The notes beneath the pieces were generated by a model. That model saw only the letters and a program-made list of their open reading frames with translations, was not told the DNA's origin and did no database searches. Positions 13,111-24,790 of a DNA stretch of 64,000 nt are shown one piece after another (positions within the stretch are counted from its first letter, which is position 1; each line of letters starts with the position of its first letter). The stretch is taken from the NCBI GenBank assembly GCA_032622095.1, contig CP136062.1, positions 153,384,875 through 153,448,874 on the forward strand, given 5' to 3'. Origin of the DNA: Siphonodentalium dalli. Its lineage: Eukaryota > Mollusca > Scaphopoda > Gadilida > Siphonodentaliidae. The position numbers and the translations under genes are program-made.

Positions 13111-13696
13111 AAAAACCCTGTCTCCACGACACCAGGTCACCAATAAGAAGAAGGTGACGAAAATAGATAAAACTTTGTTCTTATATTCATTATTTATTCC
13201 AATAACAAAATGTCGCGCGTTGAAGCAATTGTTATTTAAACAAAATAGACATCGTTATTCGCGTGTAGTAATTTCAAATATTTTAGTCTGAATATGATTT
13301 TCAGAATATTTTTCAATGCTTTCACCTTTTCCAATGTTTAACGTCAAGTCTTGAATAAACTTAAGTGACTGTTCATAACAGTTATTTTTCAGAATTCGAA
13401 GGCCTTGGGTCCTTTAGAATTCTATTATTTGAACACATTTTCGGGGGTCATGTATATATAAAGTCCGTATAAAAGTATTTGACGTATATTCCTGACCTAA
13501 TTTGACCCCCTGAACCCGGGACCGGACCTGACCGGACAGTATAATATCAGTTGCAGTTTGAAGCTTCGAGCCGCCAAGTATATTTTATATAACATTGTAT
13601 CATGGATTTTGTTGACTGACCCCTCCCCTCCTCATGTATCTAACAATTCCCAATGTAATGTACATCTCTCTATTTTATTCACAATATAGCTATTTG

Positions 13697-14138
13697 CAAG
13701 CCTGCAAATAGCGTGTCTGTCATTTGCAGAATGAGGTCCCCAGAGGGTGAATTTAGTGATGCTATCCCGCATAGCGGGCTAGCATACCAAATTCACCCTC
13801 TGGAGACCTCATTCTGCTTAGACTTCATCTTCTGGGAAGTATCTAAAGTATCAAATTAACATTGTTTTTAATTACGTTTTCCCATCTGGGAAGTTTCTAT
13901 ATCCCCTAATTTGCAGAAGGTAAAATCCATAATCGAGGTGCCCAATGGGTGATCATCACCAACTTCAACTGGGGAACTTCAATCTGATCCTATAGATCTA
14001 CCATAGAAGTTGAGGGCTTAAGCAGAATAAGGTCAACAGAGGGTGAATTTAGTGATGCTAGCCCGCTATGCGGGATAGCGTCACTAAATTCACCCTCTGT
14101 GGACCTCATTCTGCAAATGACAGACACGCTATTTGTAG
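13697..14138. mobile_element. Family M foldback MITE (two hairpins)
   Basis: The element begins CAAGCCTGCAAATAGCGTG and ends with the matching inverted sequence GACACGCTATTTGTAG. Each end is itself a hairpin: AATGAGGTCCCCAGAGGGTG... folds with ...CACCCTCTGGAGACCTCATT, around a loop containing CCCGCATAGCGGGCTAGC. The middle 200 bp (AAGCAGAATAAGG flanks, TTGAAGTTCCCCAG-type sequence) is shared with other full-length copies. Confidence 0.88.
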
Positions 14139-14209
14139 TCATGAAATCGGATTTTATAAAAAAAAACAAAATGCTGTTGTAATTGTGGCCTGGAAGAGAT
14201 ACACTATTT

Positions 14210-14463
14210 TTAATCCTTTCATGTCGGGATCTGCGCTGATGCAGCATCAACGATCCTGTGCCAGTGTACAGGGAGCCTCTCATATATAAGAGAATGCATG
14301 CACTGGCTTATAATGTCAAGGTAAATATTGTTAGGCCAATGTATTCTCTTATATAATGCATGGCTGCCTTTTTATATGGGGAGACTAGTATTGATAAGAG
14401 AATGCATTGGCACAGGGTTTTCGCAAATTTTCAGGAAGCTCCAGTCATGTATGGAAGGGTTAA
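14210..14463. mobile_element. Family B TTAA-flanked MITE
   Basis: The element is bounded by TTAA (14210-14213, 14460-14463) with ends TTAATCCTTTCATG and ATGGAAGGGTTAA. Inside are paired arms around TCTCTTATATAAG and AATGCATTGGCACAGGGTTTTCGC. A TTAA target with CCC-starting ends is characteristic of piggyBac-like transposons; no transposase is present. Confidence 0.75.
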
Positions 14464-14567
14464 GGTGGTATATCGTGCGAAGCGAAAATCTCGCTGTGTA
14501 CGATTATCCAAACGTTGTCAAGTTTAATGCTCATACTCGTTGTTTTTGCGAAACGAATTTTTGGTAG

Positions 14568-14640
14568 GAAATACGATATCTCGACTTCCCTTTGTTTGAT
14601 ACTAACGAATTATACATTGTCAATGGTAGTGTATAATATA
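14568..14640 (+). repeat. Dispersed repeat, copy 1 (pairs with 18073-18265)
   Basis: ACGATATCTCGACTTCCCTT through TTGTCAATGGTAGTGTATAA is repeated at 18073-18265. The second copy has about 125 extra bases between GAATTATAC and ATTGTCAATGG. Confidence 0.8.
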
Positions 14641-14649
14641 TATATGTAT

Positions 14650-14752
14650 AGGATATTCCCCGAGCTGTCGGGCATTCGGAGAAATAATTCACCGAGGCGA
14701 AGCCGAGGTGATTATTTGGACGAATGGCCGACAGCGAGGGGAATATCTGGCT
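14650..14752. repeat. Long imperfect hairpin
   Basis: GATATTCCCCGAGCTGTCGG pairs with CCGACAGCGAGGGGAATATC. The interior continues the pairing (ATTCGGAGAAATAATTCACC against GGTGATTATTTGGACGAAT), and the tip is CGAGGCGAAGCCGAGG. No target duplication was identified. Confidence 0.8.
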
Positions 14753-14759
14753 TAATCCT

Positions 14760-16290
14760 CAGTATTTAAAGAATAAAAAGACGAAATTTAATTTTACCTA
14801 TAGTATTACTTTGAAATTTGTCAATGACATTACAATGTATGATATATTCAACTAAAAGTCAATAAAAGTTTTAACAAAAAATGTGAACATGACCATTAAA
14901 CAATTTCCGAATCTGTCAGACAAATAAAGATTTGTACGCAAATTCAGTTGCCACTTTAAATAGTGATCTGGAGATTTGGAATTAAAATTGTCATTAAAAA
15001 TGTGTCAATCGCCACCCCCCCCCCCCCCCCCCGCCCCATGAAATATGGCCAATCCTGCTATATATCCTACTTAGCTGTGCATTTATAAACCAATATGAAC
15101 ACAATATTTTTGACTCACATTATGTTATATCTCAGATAACACATGGGCGGAAGTCTAATTGACACCAGTGCATATGTGCATGGACACGTTCCAGTTACAA
15201 CAAACATTTATTTTGCTTGGCCTGATACTGCTCGTCCTCGCTGCATTGTCACAAATCAAAATTTTCGCATTGAGTTGGTATGCACTGAGCCGCGTTGACA
15301 ATCCAGTTATGATGAGTGGTTATCGGGATATCAGTTATAGGTAGCCCCAAACATGATATTGCCTTTGTCGCCGATTAGCTTACCACACGCTTTAATCTAA
15401 TTAATTAACACGTCGTTCTCGGGCGCATTTGTAAATTGAATGTGAGAAGAGTGAATTTTGTCAGTAAAACGTGACGTGAACAAACTCCGCATTCGAACAG
15501 GGAATGAAGTAATATTCTAAACTTTCTGTGTCGACGTTATCTAAATGGATATTACATAGTTATATGTTATCAGCATGGCGTTCATTTTATAAGCGAAATA
15601 AACATCACAAGCACCCGGAGGTAAATGACAATCCAGCCGATGATCAAACTGATGTTTTCCGTTAATATTGGAATAAAAAAATCTTTCGATGAGTCGTTTT
15701 CGTATTGTACTGTTTATCTGATTTATTTCCATGAATTCGAAGTTGGATTTACAAGGAGTTCTTGACCAACGTAAGTTATCGAATGAGGTTTATTTACTAT
15801 AAATATATAGTAGTCGTTACCCGTATAAAACGATCTTCAATTTCAGCATTTTGACATCAAATTCTTAACATTTTATTAAAATCCATGTAATCAACGTAAC
15901 TAATCCACTTAAGTTATAGTGTGGTGTACCCGACATTACGAACTGATTTGGATTATCAACATTTAAATATTTAGCATTTACCAGAAAATTATATCGTGCG
16001 AGTGATTCCGTGTTATAAGAAGGCTCCACCTTCGTAAGTTTTTCATTATTAGAACAAGTCTCAAATACAATGCAAATGTGTCGTTAAAGATACGGGCGGC
16101 GTTGGCGGTGGGTATGCTGTTAAAATATTCCCATCCGTCAAAAACCGCCATAAATAGTGAAATATAGACAGACTTTGTTCTTATAGCAATCAGAAATATG
16201 ACATAAGCAGTATGTTATTGCCGATTTCTTCCCCTTTGGCATGTAAACAAAAGCAAAACATGTTACGTTTTCTGGCTTTTGTTTAGATCC
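14760..16290. other. No gene or recognised element
   Basis: AT-rich sequence with a C-run (about 15016-15032). Short open frames have no recognisable protein features. Confidence 0.5.
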
Positions 16291-16299
16291 GGATATGGT

Positions 16300-17145
16300 A
16301 AACATAAAGAGCGTTATTTATTACTGTTTTCCTAATATGGAAATAATAAAGAGCGTTTATATCATTGTGTATGAATAACCAATCGAATTGCTCTGTGTTA
16401 TGTAAGCAGAGCACAACTTGTGTGTGTTTACGTACACCATCGTACGAAAATATAGTCGAATTTCAACAACTAATACAACCAGTATTAAACATATTTCGCA
16501 ATAAATATGTTTTGAATGTTTGATACGCATAATGGCTTTTCGTGGATATGTTCAGATTATCGCAACACCGCGAAAAAGACAAATTAAAAAATATTTAATG
16601 GTGGTATTTGTTATCAGCATCAGTTTGCCCTAACATCATCAGAGAAATTCAGTAGGACCCAACCGCATCATAGCAGATTAGCAGGACCACTTGACCGGGT
16701 GGAATATATTTTTTCTAGTCCGAATTGTCTAATTCCGAAATTAACAATTTCACATTCCGGTTTGTAACTGTTTTCTTTATGTTCTGGCGGAATCGACGAT
16801 TATAAAATAATCCCCCCCCCCAAATAAGTGAATTATTTAACTATTTCTAGGCTACAGCCTCCATACTTGAATGTGGGGAGATTTTTCGACCATTTCTTCG
16901 TGAAAATCATTATTATTATTTTTTTTGTATTGACTTGAAGCTTCCAAGCTTCTGCATAATCGACAAAGGCGAGGAGAGCCCCAGTGATATACCGGCTTTG
17001 TGTGTGCTCTGAAAATAAATGTTAATATAACATATATTTTTCAGCTGTTTTAAATAGTTCGCACACAAGTGAGAGAAAAACGCTCTTTATTCATACCACA
17101 CCAGGAATGTATTAACAAGGAACGCTCTTTATTGTTCAATGCCAA
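16300..17145. repeat. Region bounded by inverted AATAAAGAGCGTT motifs
   Basis: ATAAAGAGCGTT occurs twice near 16306-16355. Its inverse AACGCTCTTTATT occurs twice near 17078-17141, so the two ends mirror each other over about 60 bp. This may be a degraded element with inverted ends; no target duplication or coding sequence is seen. The interior overlaps the first copy of a duplicated segment (16598-16760). Confidence 0.4.
16598..16760 (+). repeat. Duplicated segment, copy 1
   Basis: GTTATCAGCATCAGTTTGCC through AGTCCGAATTGTCTAA matches 17460-17671. The second copy carries an extra 90 bp, described separately, so copy 1 is the unoccupied form. Confidence 0.85.
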
Positions 17146-17459
17146 AGAAGTTGGGGAACCGAACTTTCTCAATTCAATCTCTTGAACTAGGCTATGTGCG
17201 CATACAGAGGCCTTATACGAATATAACAAACGCGAGCATAATTTAGACCTTCAAACCACTTATTCCCATAATCACACTGGTAACTTAAATAATAAATCTA
17301 ATAAATATATTGTTTGTTCGCAACCAAATTACGACACTGACTTAGCATATGTGGCGTTGAGCAATGCATTTGCTATGCATATTGTCCAAACTCACACAAG
17401 AGCAGACTTCAATTTTAGCTTGTACATTGTTTTAATTCGTTGTGGAACTCACGGTACTA

Positions 17460-17671
17460 TTTGTTAACAGCATCAGTTTGCCCTACCATCATCAGAGCAA
17501 TTCAGCAGGACCCAACCGCATCATATCAGATAGGATAGGATAGGATAATTTTATTTATAATACACATATTAATAGTACAATAAATTAACACATAACTAGA
17601 TCATAATTCAGTATATTGCTGGACCACTTGACCAGGGGTGATATATATTTTTCTAGTCCGAATTGTCTAAC
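17460..17671 (+). repeat. Duplicated segment, copy 2 (occupied)
   Basis: Same as 16598-16760 but interrupted after ATCAGAT by (AGGAT)n plus an AT-rich tail, resuming at CTGGACCACTTGACC. Confidence 0.85.
17527..17621 (-). mobile_element. Short LINE-type 3' tail ending in (ATCCT)n
   Basis: On the minus strand the insert reads ...TTATAAATAAAATTATCCTATCCTATCC, an AT-rich tail ending in short direct repeats. Such 3' tails occur in CR1-like non-LTR elements. The unoccupied copy at 16598-16760 shows that this is an insertion. Confidence 0.55.
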
Positions 17672-18072
17672 ATTGATGTAAAATTGTTGTTATTACATTA
17701 AACAAATTCCACCCACCGTCTTTCTTAGTATCCCTATGATCATTATAATCACCTAAGACTGTTCAGTTTCTTATTTGATTGATTGATTGGTCACACCAAT
17801 TTTACATTCCGGTGTGTCGGCAAGTGGAGAACACAGCAAACAATGACTTGCGATTGTTATGACAATACCTGGGGAATATTTTAATATTCCACAGTTATTG
17901 TTAAAATAATGCACACTTATTGTTTAAATAATCCACAGCTATTGTTACCAGTGGGCAATCGGCTGGATATTGTGCAAGGGAGAACAATAGAAAATATGGC
18001 GACTGTGGATTAAAATATATATATATACCTGTTTTACTCCCAAATTTCCAGTAGATTTTGCAAGTTTTCGGT

Positions 18073-18265
18073 ACGATATCTCGACTTCCCTTTGTTTGAT
18101 ACTATCGAATTATACGTCAAAAGGAGGGATATTTTAAGGCCAATTGGACACATTAAAATATATTGTTACTGAGATGAAATTTTGAGAATCTGTGAGAAAT
18201 TTGATAGATGCTGGGTTTTTTTCTTCAAAATCGGACTTGTGAACATTGTCAATGGTAGTGTATAA
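18073..18265 (+). repeat. Dispersed repeat, copy 2
   Basis: Matches 14568-14640 at both ends, with about 125 bp of additional sequence in the middle (CGTCAAAAGGAGGG...ATCGGACTTGTGA). Confidence 0.75.
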
Positions 18266-18583
18266 TATATTGGTACATCTGGTATTTCCCCCAGGGGTAT
18301 GTGCATGTTCATAATCGGGGTCAGTTTCGCTTCTAATCGCCACGGCTCACACACTGTGTTGCATTGTGTATATAGTAACGGACGGCTCTATGAGACTCAC
18401 GCCATGCATTGGCGATGAAGGTGCTGAGTGATATATTAATGCCAAACATATGCCAGGATTTCAAGTTAGCGAGAAGATTGATTTGCAAGAAACAAAAAGG
18501 AATTAACAGAATGGTGCATTCTTTCCCAATTATTTTGAAATAGGTTACAATATTTTGGCAGAGTTCCCTCTAAGAATTACTAA

Positions 18584-18789
18584 CCATGCACGAAATTCCA
18601 ATACTCAATCCATCCTTGTCTAACACTATTAGGAATGATAAATGTTTTGCAGCGATCAAAAACGCCAATTGTTCGGCAGTAAAGGATGCATAATCTGAAC
18701 CATTGACATAGCGATGGGATTCGTCCAAAAAGCAAAAGTGAACTGGAAAATTGTGAATTTCTCTTATAGAAACAGAATGTGTTATTTAG
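18584..18789 (-). other. Weak candidate coding exon, unrecognised
   Basis: On the minus strand one frame stays open for about 65 codons and has a protein-like composition (for example VHFCFLDESHRYVNG and AEQLAFLIAAKHLSFLIVLD). It ends near an ATG|GTTAGT that could be a splice donor. I do not recognise a family. A second minus-strand frame is open over the same stretch, so chance is a real possibility. No partner exon was found. Confidence 0.2.
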
Positions 18790-19715
18790 AATTGCATAAC
18801 TCAATGTTCCAAGAGGGGAATGCATCTAACTTATACGAGGTTTACATCATACCTCATGCCTATATACTTCATGTTTCACCCTTCAGTGCCTGAGACATCT
18901 GGTTGAATATTAACGTTGTTCAGTGAGTGGTATACAGCTATATGAGAGTGCTAGTGGGGTGTGCTGCCCTCTCCGGTTCCGTCAGCTCATGTCTTGCCTG
19001 CATGCATGGAATTCAGACTACAGTCGTAACACGTATGTTCATAGTGCTAGAGACCTTTAGCAAAATCACGATTACGATTACGGATATGGACAATATCCCA
19101 ACATCTACCCGAAACAATAGGCGCCGGCTGAACAGGACGACCCCAGTTAAAGTAGGTACAGATGTGTCAAGGATGTGCATCAGTCCTGCTTGGTGACACT
19201 CTTAACATTATCCGTGTGGTGTATAACCTGGGATCTTAAAGAGACACACATTACTTTTTCCATCAAATATATGTGTAACTGAATACAGTGGGGCATAGCA
19301 TATGCCGTCTCACCAATTACCTATCGTAGGTAAATTGTGATGGTGTCCACCTCACCAGGGCAATATATCCTATCCGTAATAGTGATTTTGCGAAATGTCT
19401 CTAATAATTATCCCTTCAGTTGTACACTTTGAGTAGCGGCAAGTACAACTGATCGGAGCTTTATAGAACATGACCCTGGTTGAATATCCACTGTTCATGG
19501 AGTGGGTGATACAATTATATAAGAGGGGGGGGGGTCTACTTCCGTCTCTGGTTCCGTCGGTCCTGCTAATTCCCTGATGCTGCTGGTGTTGGTAGTTTGA
19601 TGTTAGGATCCAGGTTGCAGGGACGCAGACACGGATAGCTGGTCTACGTTGGGGAGGGGTGTCCATCTTCAAATTTCCGACTGCACATGAGAATAATTTC
19701 AACCAAATCGTGGTG

Positions 19716-20191
19716 TTCAAGGTGTACTGTACACTAAATCCGGTCAGTTATGGGACCATCTCCTTTATACTCAACAGAATATATGCAACAATACACTCAT
19801 GTGCTCTACGAATGATGCAAACAACATGGTAATTATAATGAAAATTATTTCAGTTGAGACTCCAGCCATAAATTCATTTTCATTATAATTACAGTAATGC
19901 CCTAATTAATCGACTCCATAACCACAGCACAAAGCTCCCGGGGAGAGCTTTCCGATGAATGGCAACAAGCCATATTTCCGACTAAATCATGAAAAGTTAC
20001 CCATAATTCTGCTGTGGAGTCGATTAATTAGGGCATTACTGTACCATGTTGTTTGCATCCTTCAGAGACCACATAAGTTTATTTTGGACTAACCCATGGC
20101 TCAAATTCATTCATTTGTTGCATATATTCTATTGAGTACAAAAGTAGATGGTCCCATAAATGGGCGGATTCGGGGTACAGTACCCCTTTAA
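19716..20191. mobile_element. Family C TTAA-type foldback element, occupied by a family T element
   Basis: The left end TTCAAGGTGTACTGTACACT and right end GTACAGTACCCCTTTAA are inverted. The right TTAA is intact (20188-20191) and the left is mutated to TTCA. The arms continue with GGACCATCTCC...ACTCAACAGAATATATGCAA and its inverse near 20110-20150. A second copy is at 35113-35344. Between the inverted ACAACATGGT and ACCATGTTGT sits a 60-bp hairpin followed by a family T insertion. Confidence 0.75.
19890..20043. mobile_element. Family T TA-flanked foldback MITE (shortened)
   Basis: It starts TA|CAGTAATGCCCTAATTAATC and ends GATTAATTAGGGCATTACTG|TA. Most of the left arm is missing compared with full copies (about 217-227 bp). 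It is nested inside a family C element. A TA target and CAGT ends fit the Tc1/mariner superfamily (possibly pogo-like). Confidence 0.8.
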
Positions 20192-20335
20192 ATTATATGC
20201 CGATATTTTCTACCAACCAGCGACAGACCAGTCGCTTGCTGCAATGACCATTCTGTATACAATCTAATTTTGATATCCATGAATACTTTGAGTCTTAAAT
20301 TTGCTGTATTCAAACAAATACTGTTTTGTCAATCA

Positions 20336-20589
20336 CAAGCCTTGAAATAGGGTGTCTGTCATTTGCAGAATGAGGTCCCCAGAGGGTGAATTTAGTGATG
20401 CTACCACACATAGCGAGCTAGCATCACCAAATTCACCCTCTGGGAACCTCATTCTTCTGAGGTGTAAGCAGAATGAGGTCCCCAGAGGGTGAATTTGGTG
20501 ATGCTAGCCCGCTATGTGGGGTAGCATCACTAAATTCACCCTCTGGGGACCTCATTCTGCAAATGACAGACACCTTATTTCAAGGCTTG
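20336..20589. mobile_element. Family M element, 254 bp, with 8-bp target duplication
   Basis: CAAGCCTTGAAATAG...CTATTTCAAGGCTTG-type ends are flanked by GTCAATCA (20328-20335) and GTCAATTA (20590-20597), 7 of 8 bases matching. Two hairpins are joined directly by TCTTCTGAGGTGTAAGCAG, so the usual middle spacer is almost absent. Confidence 0.9.
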
Positions 20590-20706
20590 GTCAATTATGA
20601 TTTCTATTTGCGCCATGATGTTGGAAATTCATCCACGAGTATAACACCATTTTTTCATTTTGCGTGACACTTATCATAATTTTCACAATTAAATGCAACA
20701 AGAATG

Positions 20707-20933
20707 TACAGTAATGCTCTAATTAATCGACTGCTTAACCACAGCAGAATTATGGGTAACTTTTCAGGATTTAGTCGGAAATATGGCTTGTTGCCATTCA
20801 TCGGAAAGCTCTCCCCGAGAGCTTTCCGATGAATGACAACAAGTCATATTTCCGACTAAATCAGACTAAATTCTGAAAATTTACCCATAATTCTGCTGTG
20901 GTTAAGGAGTCGATTAATTAGAGCATTACTGTA
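20707..20933. mobile_element. Family T foldback MITE, full length
   Basis: A near-perfect hairpin of about 227 bp flanked by TA. The ends are CAGTAATGCTCTAATTAATC and its inverse. The arms carry CCACAGCAGAATTATGGG and ATTTAGTCGGAAATATGGC, meeting at GAGAGCTTTCC. Confidence 0.9.
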
Positions 20934-20959
20934 TGTTCTCCAGTGTATTATAGCATAAG

Positions 20960-21475
20960 GTCAAATGCTGTTAAATAATTAAACTCCAAGCCGCTCCAAG
21001 CAACTGTTTTCAATAAAAGGTGCAATAATTATAAAAAAAAAATTGTACAAACTGCCGAATTGCATCAAAACCTTGTGTACCTAGGCACAAGCCAACACGA
21101 TCCTTTTTCAGGTATGATAATTGTGAAAATATCATTAATTTAGGCAATATATGACATTGTATGTAGGCCTTAATGAATTGTAACATGTGAAAATATTTTT
21201 TTTTAAGGCTAAACAGGTTTTTGTTCTTTATGAGGGGGACCAATATTTCCAATTTGGACTTTTCTTCAATGATTGGTAAGAAATTAGTTAATTTATGTGT
21301 TTTTATATTGTTAGTCATTTTATGAATGAAAATCCTCATGTTTTCAATAAAAGGTGCAAAAAAATAAACCAACAATGCTGCATAAACTGCAGAATTGCGC
21401 CAAAAACTGTTTCCCCCCAGCCACAAGACAAGAGAGTCCTTACTGAGGTATGGTAATAGCCATATTATTAGCAAT
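20960..21475. repeat. Old duplication of a roughly 130-bp segment
   Basis: TTTTCAATAAAAGGTGCAA followed by CTGCCGAATTGCATCAAAA and a AGGTATGATAAT stretch (about 21008-21150) recurs diverged at about 21341-21475. The 154-codon minus-strand open frame across both copies has no recognisable domain and is probably fortuitous. Confidence 0.6.
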
Positions 21476-22019
21476 TAGACGCGTGCGCCTTTTTAACGCA
21501 CTAGCGATCCCTGATTCACAACACAATGAAAAGTACTGGGTACAATTTACCGGTGAGATGTGCTATTGGTTTGACCTGTCGAGGACGGAGGTGAACGATT
21601 GAGGTGCACAAAAGATGGTTAATAATAAGAATCTCGATAACAGATATTGACAGAGAAGATTGTCTGAATCTGATGCTTTAACAAAAAATATCTCCAGCGT
21701 ATCAAGAGACTTTATCACCTTCTATTGATCAAATTTGTATTGTGGAGTCATCCCTTTATTGAATTTTTGTCAAAATGTGTGACTTTATGTGAATGAGTGA
21801 ATGTTATGAAAGTTGTCAGTGAACCTTGCTTCCCATTCTTTGTGTGAGATTCATCCAGTGCCTGTTTGCACGTTCCCGCTAGAATGTGGGAATACCACAT
21901 AATACATAAAGTAATCTTAAATTTGTCATTTGCATTCATATTATACAGTACAAAGTGCTGTAAATTATGCTGACATATTGTGTTTCTTAAACATGCTCCA
22001 TCTGATTTCACACCAAGTT

Positions 22020-22535
22020 AGTCAAAAATTCCTAAGAAAATTTTCCGCTTTCCGGACAAATATAACATGAAAACTAAATTAAATCAACCACATTTATAAC
22101 AAGCAGACATCATGAATACACAACCTCAAGAATATCCAAAATCATATGATATTTAAAACATTTGCCTGAAAATTGTATGAGAATATTTTGATGATGTGCA
22201 TTTTATTCATTGCATTCCAGTTTTGCTGCCATCCGTAAGATATATTTATTTCCATTTTGGAACTCACACTTGGCATATTGATAAATTTCTTATTACTTCA
22301 AGCTAATACTGGAACTTTAGAGTACACTCAGTACAGTCCCCTTTTAAAAACAGTTTCTTTGTCAGATTGTGTTCGGCTTTTCGGTGGACCAGAGGGGGGG
22401 GGGGGGGGGGGGGGGGTGACACCCTCACTCATTTAAATCAATGACATTTATAACACGCAGGCATTATGAAATACCCCACAAAAATATCCAAAATCATGAG
22501 AATAACATGAAAGAATATTTCTATGAATTATCTTT
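22020..22535. repeat. Diverged direct repeat
   Basis: CATTTATAACAAGCAGACATCATGAA...AATATCCAAAATCAT (22089-22146) resembles CATTTATAACACGCAGGCATTATGAA...AATATCCAAAATCATG (22444-22499). Confidence 0.6.
22394..22416. repeat. Poly-G run
   Basis: 23 consecutive G residues. Confidence 0.95.
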
Positions 22536-22867
22536 AACCCTTTCTTTACTCAATGGATCACTTATAAAAGTATTCATTGGAATTGACTTTTATTCATCTG
22601 GAGGTGTGTTCAGGAAATATGAGCAGATAAGAATTAGAACATGCAGAAGGAATCCTATTTATTGGCGGGAAATATTCAAATGGTCATTTTTTTTAAATTA
22701 TTATCTGAAAAATTCCAAAGGGATAAATAACTAAATGTCAAAGAGTGTTTAATATGGAAAGTGTTAAAACAATTTCTGGGTGCCAGACTAATATTCAGAA
22801 CTTGATAAAATAGCCTCACATGATATCTGACTTTCAAAACCTCTCATGAATGCAAAATCCTGGAAAT

Positions 22868-23287
22868 AATGTCTGTTATATGCAGAATGAGGTTCCCAGA
22901 GTGTGAATTTAGTGATGTTATCTGCACAGCGGGCTAGTGTCACTAAATTCACCCTCTGTGGACCACATTCTGCTTAGGCCTCATCATCTGGGAAGTATCT
23001 ATAGTCCAAAATTAACATTGTTTTTAGTTATTGTTTCCCTTCTTTTCAGTTTTATATCCCATAATTAGCAGAATATAAAATGCATAATCGAGGTGACTAA
23101 CGGATGAACATCACCAAATTCAACTGGGGAACTCAAAACAAATCCTAGGTCTCCGTTAGGAGTTGAGGCCTAAGTAGAATGAGGTCCCCAAAGGGTGAAT
23201 TTGGTGACACTAGCCTGCTGTGTGGAATAGCATCACTAAATTCACCCTCTGGGGACCTCATTCTGCAAATGACAGACACACTATTTT
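22868..23287. mobile_element. Family M MITE, full-length but diverged
   Basis: Two hairpin ends (AATGAGGTTCCCAGAGTGTG ... CCTCTGTGGACCACATTC; AATGAGGTCCCCAAAGGGTG ... CCTCTGGGGACCTCATTC) flank the standard middle with GGGGAACTCAAA. It ends GACAGACACACTATTTTAG. The outermost CAAGCC bases are eroded. Confidence 0.85.
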
Positions 23288-23551
23288 AGTGCTTGCATGA
23301 ATGTTCAGATAAGTTCAATCTCAATATTTTGAATTATAAAAAAAGGATCAAATGATGGTTTTATTGTGTCGAATTATTGACAAACATCGACAATTTTATC
23401 TAAAAGGCTCAATGTGAATTCCATCTGGGATACATGTATTACCATACTTCAGTTTTTAGTCTCTGGGTAGGTAGGTGTCATCAAAGATAATAAGAGCAGG
23501 GGGTCATGTTTGACTCATGAAGGGTGGATATAAAAATTAAAAGAGGTATCC

Positions 23552-23712
23552 GTTCATTGTTTATTGCACAATTATATATATAGCTACACTGGTTTCAGCA
23601 CATCTTGACCATTTCAATAGTCTAGCGAGAGTCACGCTAAGTTATTGAAAAGGCCAAGATGTGCCAAAACCGGTATAGCTATGTACATAATTGTGAAATA
23701 AACAATTGCAAT
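23552..23712. repeat. Foldback hairpin
   Basis: GTTTATTGCACAATTATATA...AGCTACACTGGTTTCAGCAC...TTCAATA pairs with TATTGAAAAGGCCAAGATGTG...AACCGGTATAGCT...AATTGTGAAATAAAC. Non-autonomous foldback, family unknown. Confidence 0.8.
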
Positions 23713-23869
23713 GCCAAGCTTGGCGGGCGCAACTAAAGAATGCCTTATAACTTTGACATTTGTGAACGGATTCAAAATTTTGGTATGTGAGTTGCTCCCA
23801 ATGACTATTTACTGCCTGTAGAAAATGGGTAACGTCCGAACTTTTTGACAAGAGTTATCCATCTTTGAT

Positions 23870-24190
23870 GACTTTTTTGCAATTTTATCACCTGTTAGCG
23901 CGATAACTCAATCAAATATTAACTGATTACAACCATATTTGATATATGAGTCTCTTGCAACAATATCTCGGACGAGTTCGAAAACCAGGTTTGTCCGAAT
24001 TTTTTCCCCGGAGTTATGGGCCTTAGTTTGTCTATTTTTAGCATTTTTTTCACCGCTAGCGCGATAACTCAATTAAATATTAACTTATTCAAATCATATT
24101 TATATAATTCTATTGCAATAATATCTCAGACGAGTTCGAAAACCAGGTTTGTCCGACTTTTTGGGCCTTGTGTGGGCCTTATTGCCGCCA
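23870..24190. repeat. Tandem duplication of about 150 bp
   Basis: The segment with TTAGCGCGATAACTCAATCA...GACGAGTTCGAAAACCAGG...TTTGTCCGA (about 23880-24000) is repeated at about 24042-24160 with CTAGCGCGATAACTCAATTA and the same GACGAGTTCGAAAACCAGG. Confidence 0.85.
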
Positions 24191-24469
24191 AGTTATTGGC
24201 AGAATTTTTTTTTGACTGCCAATAAACTCGACATAGCATCTTAGATGCGTACCCCTTGTTTCATTTTCAAACTCTATATACACGTCAACATAATTTAAGT
24301 AAAAGAGACATCAGTATATAATTACAAAATTTTAATTAGTCTAGTTTGTAAATTTTTGCTGGTGTAAAATTAATCAACAATAAATATGTTCAACAATAGA
24401 GCAAACAGAACCACCATATTAAAATACTGAAAATATTTAAAACATCTCTAGCAAACTTACTCGAAAATT

Positions 24470-24790
24470 TTAAGACCTGACTTTCTCCTGGTGCAGGGAC
24501 CACCTAGAGGGTGACTTGGTAGACATCGTCTCCCTAAAATGTATCTCTTCTCCCTAACTTTGTTCCAGGGAGAAGTGTCTTCTCTCTCATATACCAGTAT
24601 GTGCATGTCCTTACCTGCTAACATCATATCTAAAGTGTATTTACTGATTATAATAGTGTTCTTACTCACTATAGGAATCAGGGAGCTAAATGTGTTCCAG
24701 AGACGGGGAGCGAGTGTACCGTGGAATGCTAGAGATGAAGGTAACTGAAGAATGGCCTTCACCTGATACATGTGATTAAAGGATGAAATC
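24470..24790. repeat. Dispersed repeat, pairs with 26755-26935
   Basis: ACTTCTCCCTAA...TTTGTTCCAGG...TCTCATATACC...TATTTACTGATTATAAT...GTTCTTACTCACTATA occurs in both places in the same order. Open frames on either strand have no recognised domain. Confidence 0.7.

Noticed and set aside
12793-13291. 116- and 135-codon open frames
   Set aside because: They translate the repeated CCTGGGAACTGGGA motif and neighbouring low-complexity DNA on opposite strands.
21010-21474. 154-codon minus-strand open frame as a membrane protein
   Set aside because: It spans a diverged duplication of AT-rich DNA. Hydrophobicity follows from base composition, and there is no recognisable family or splice support.
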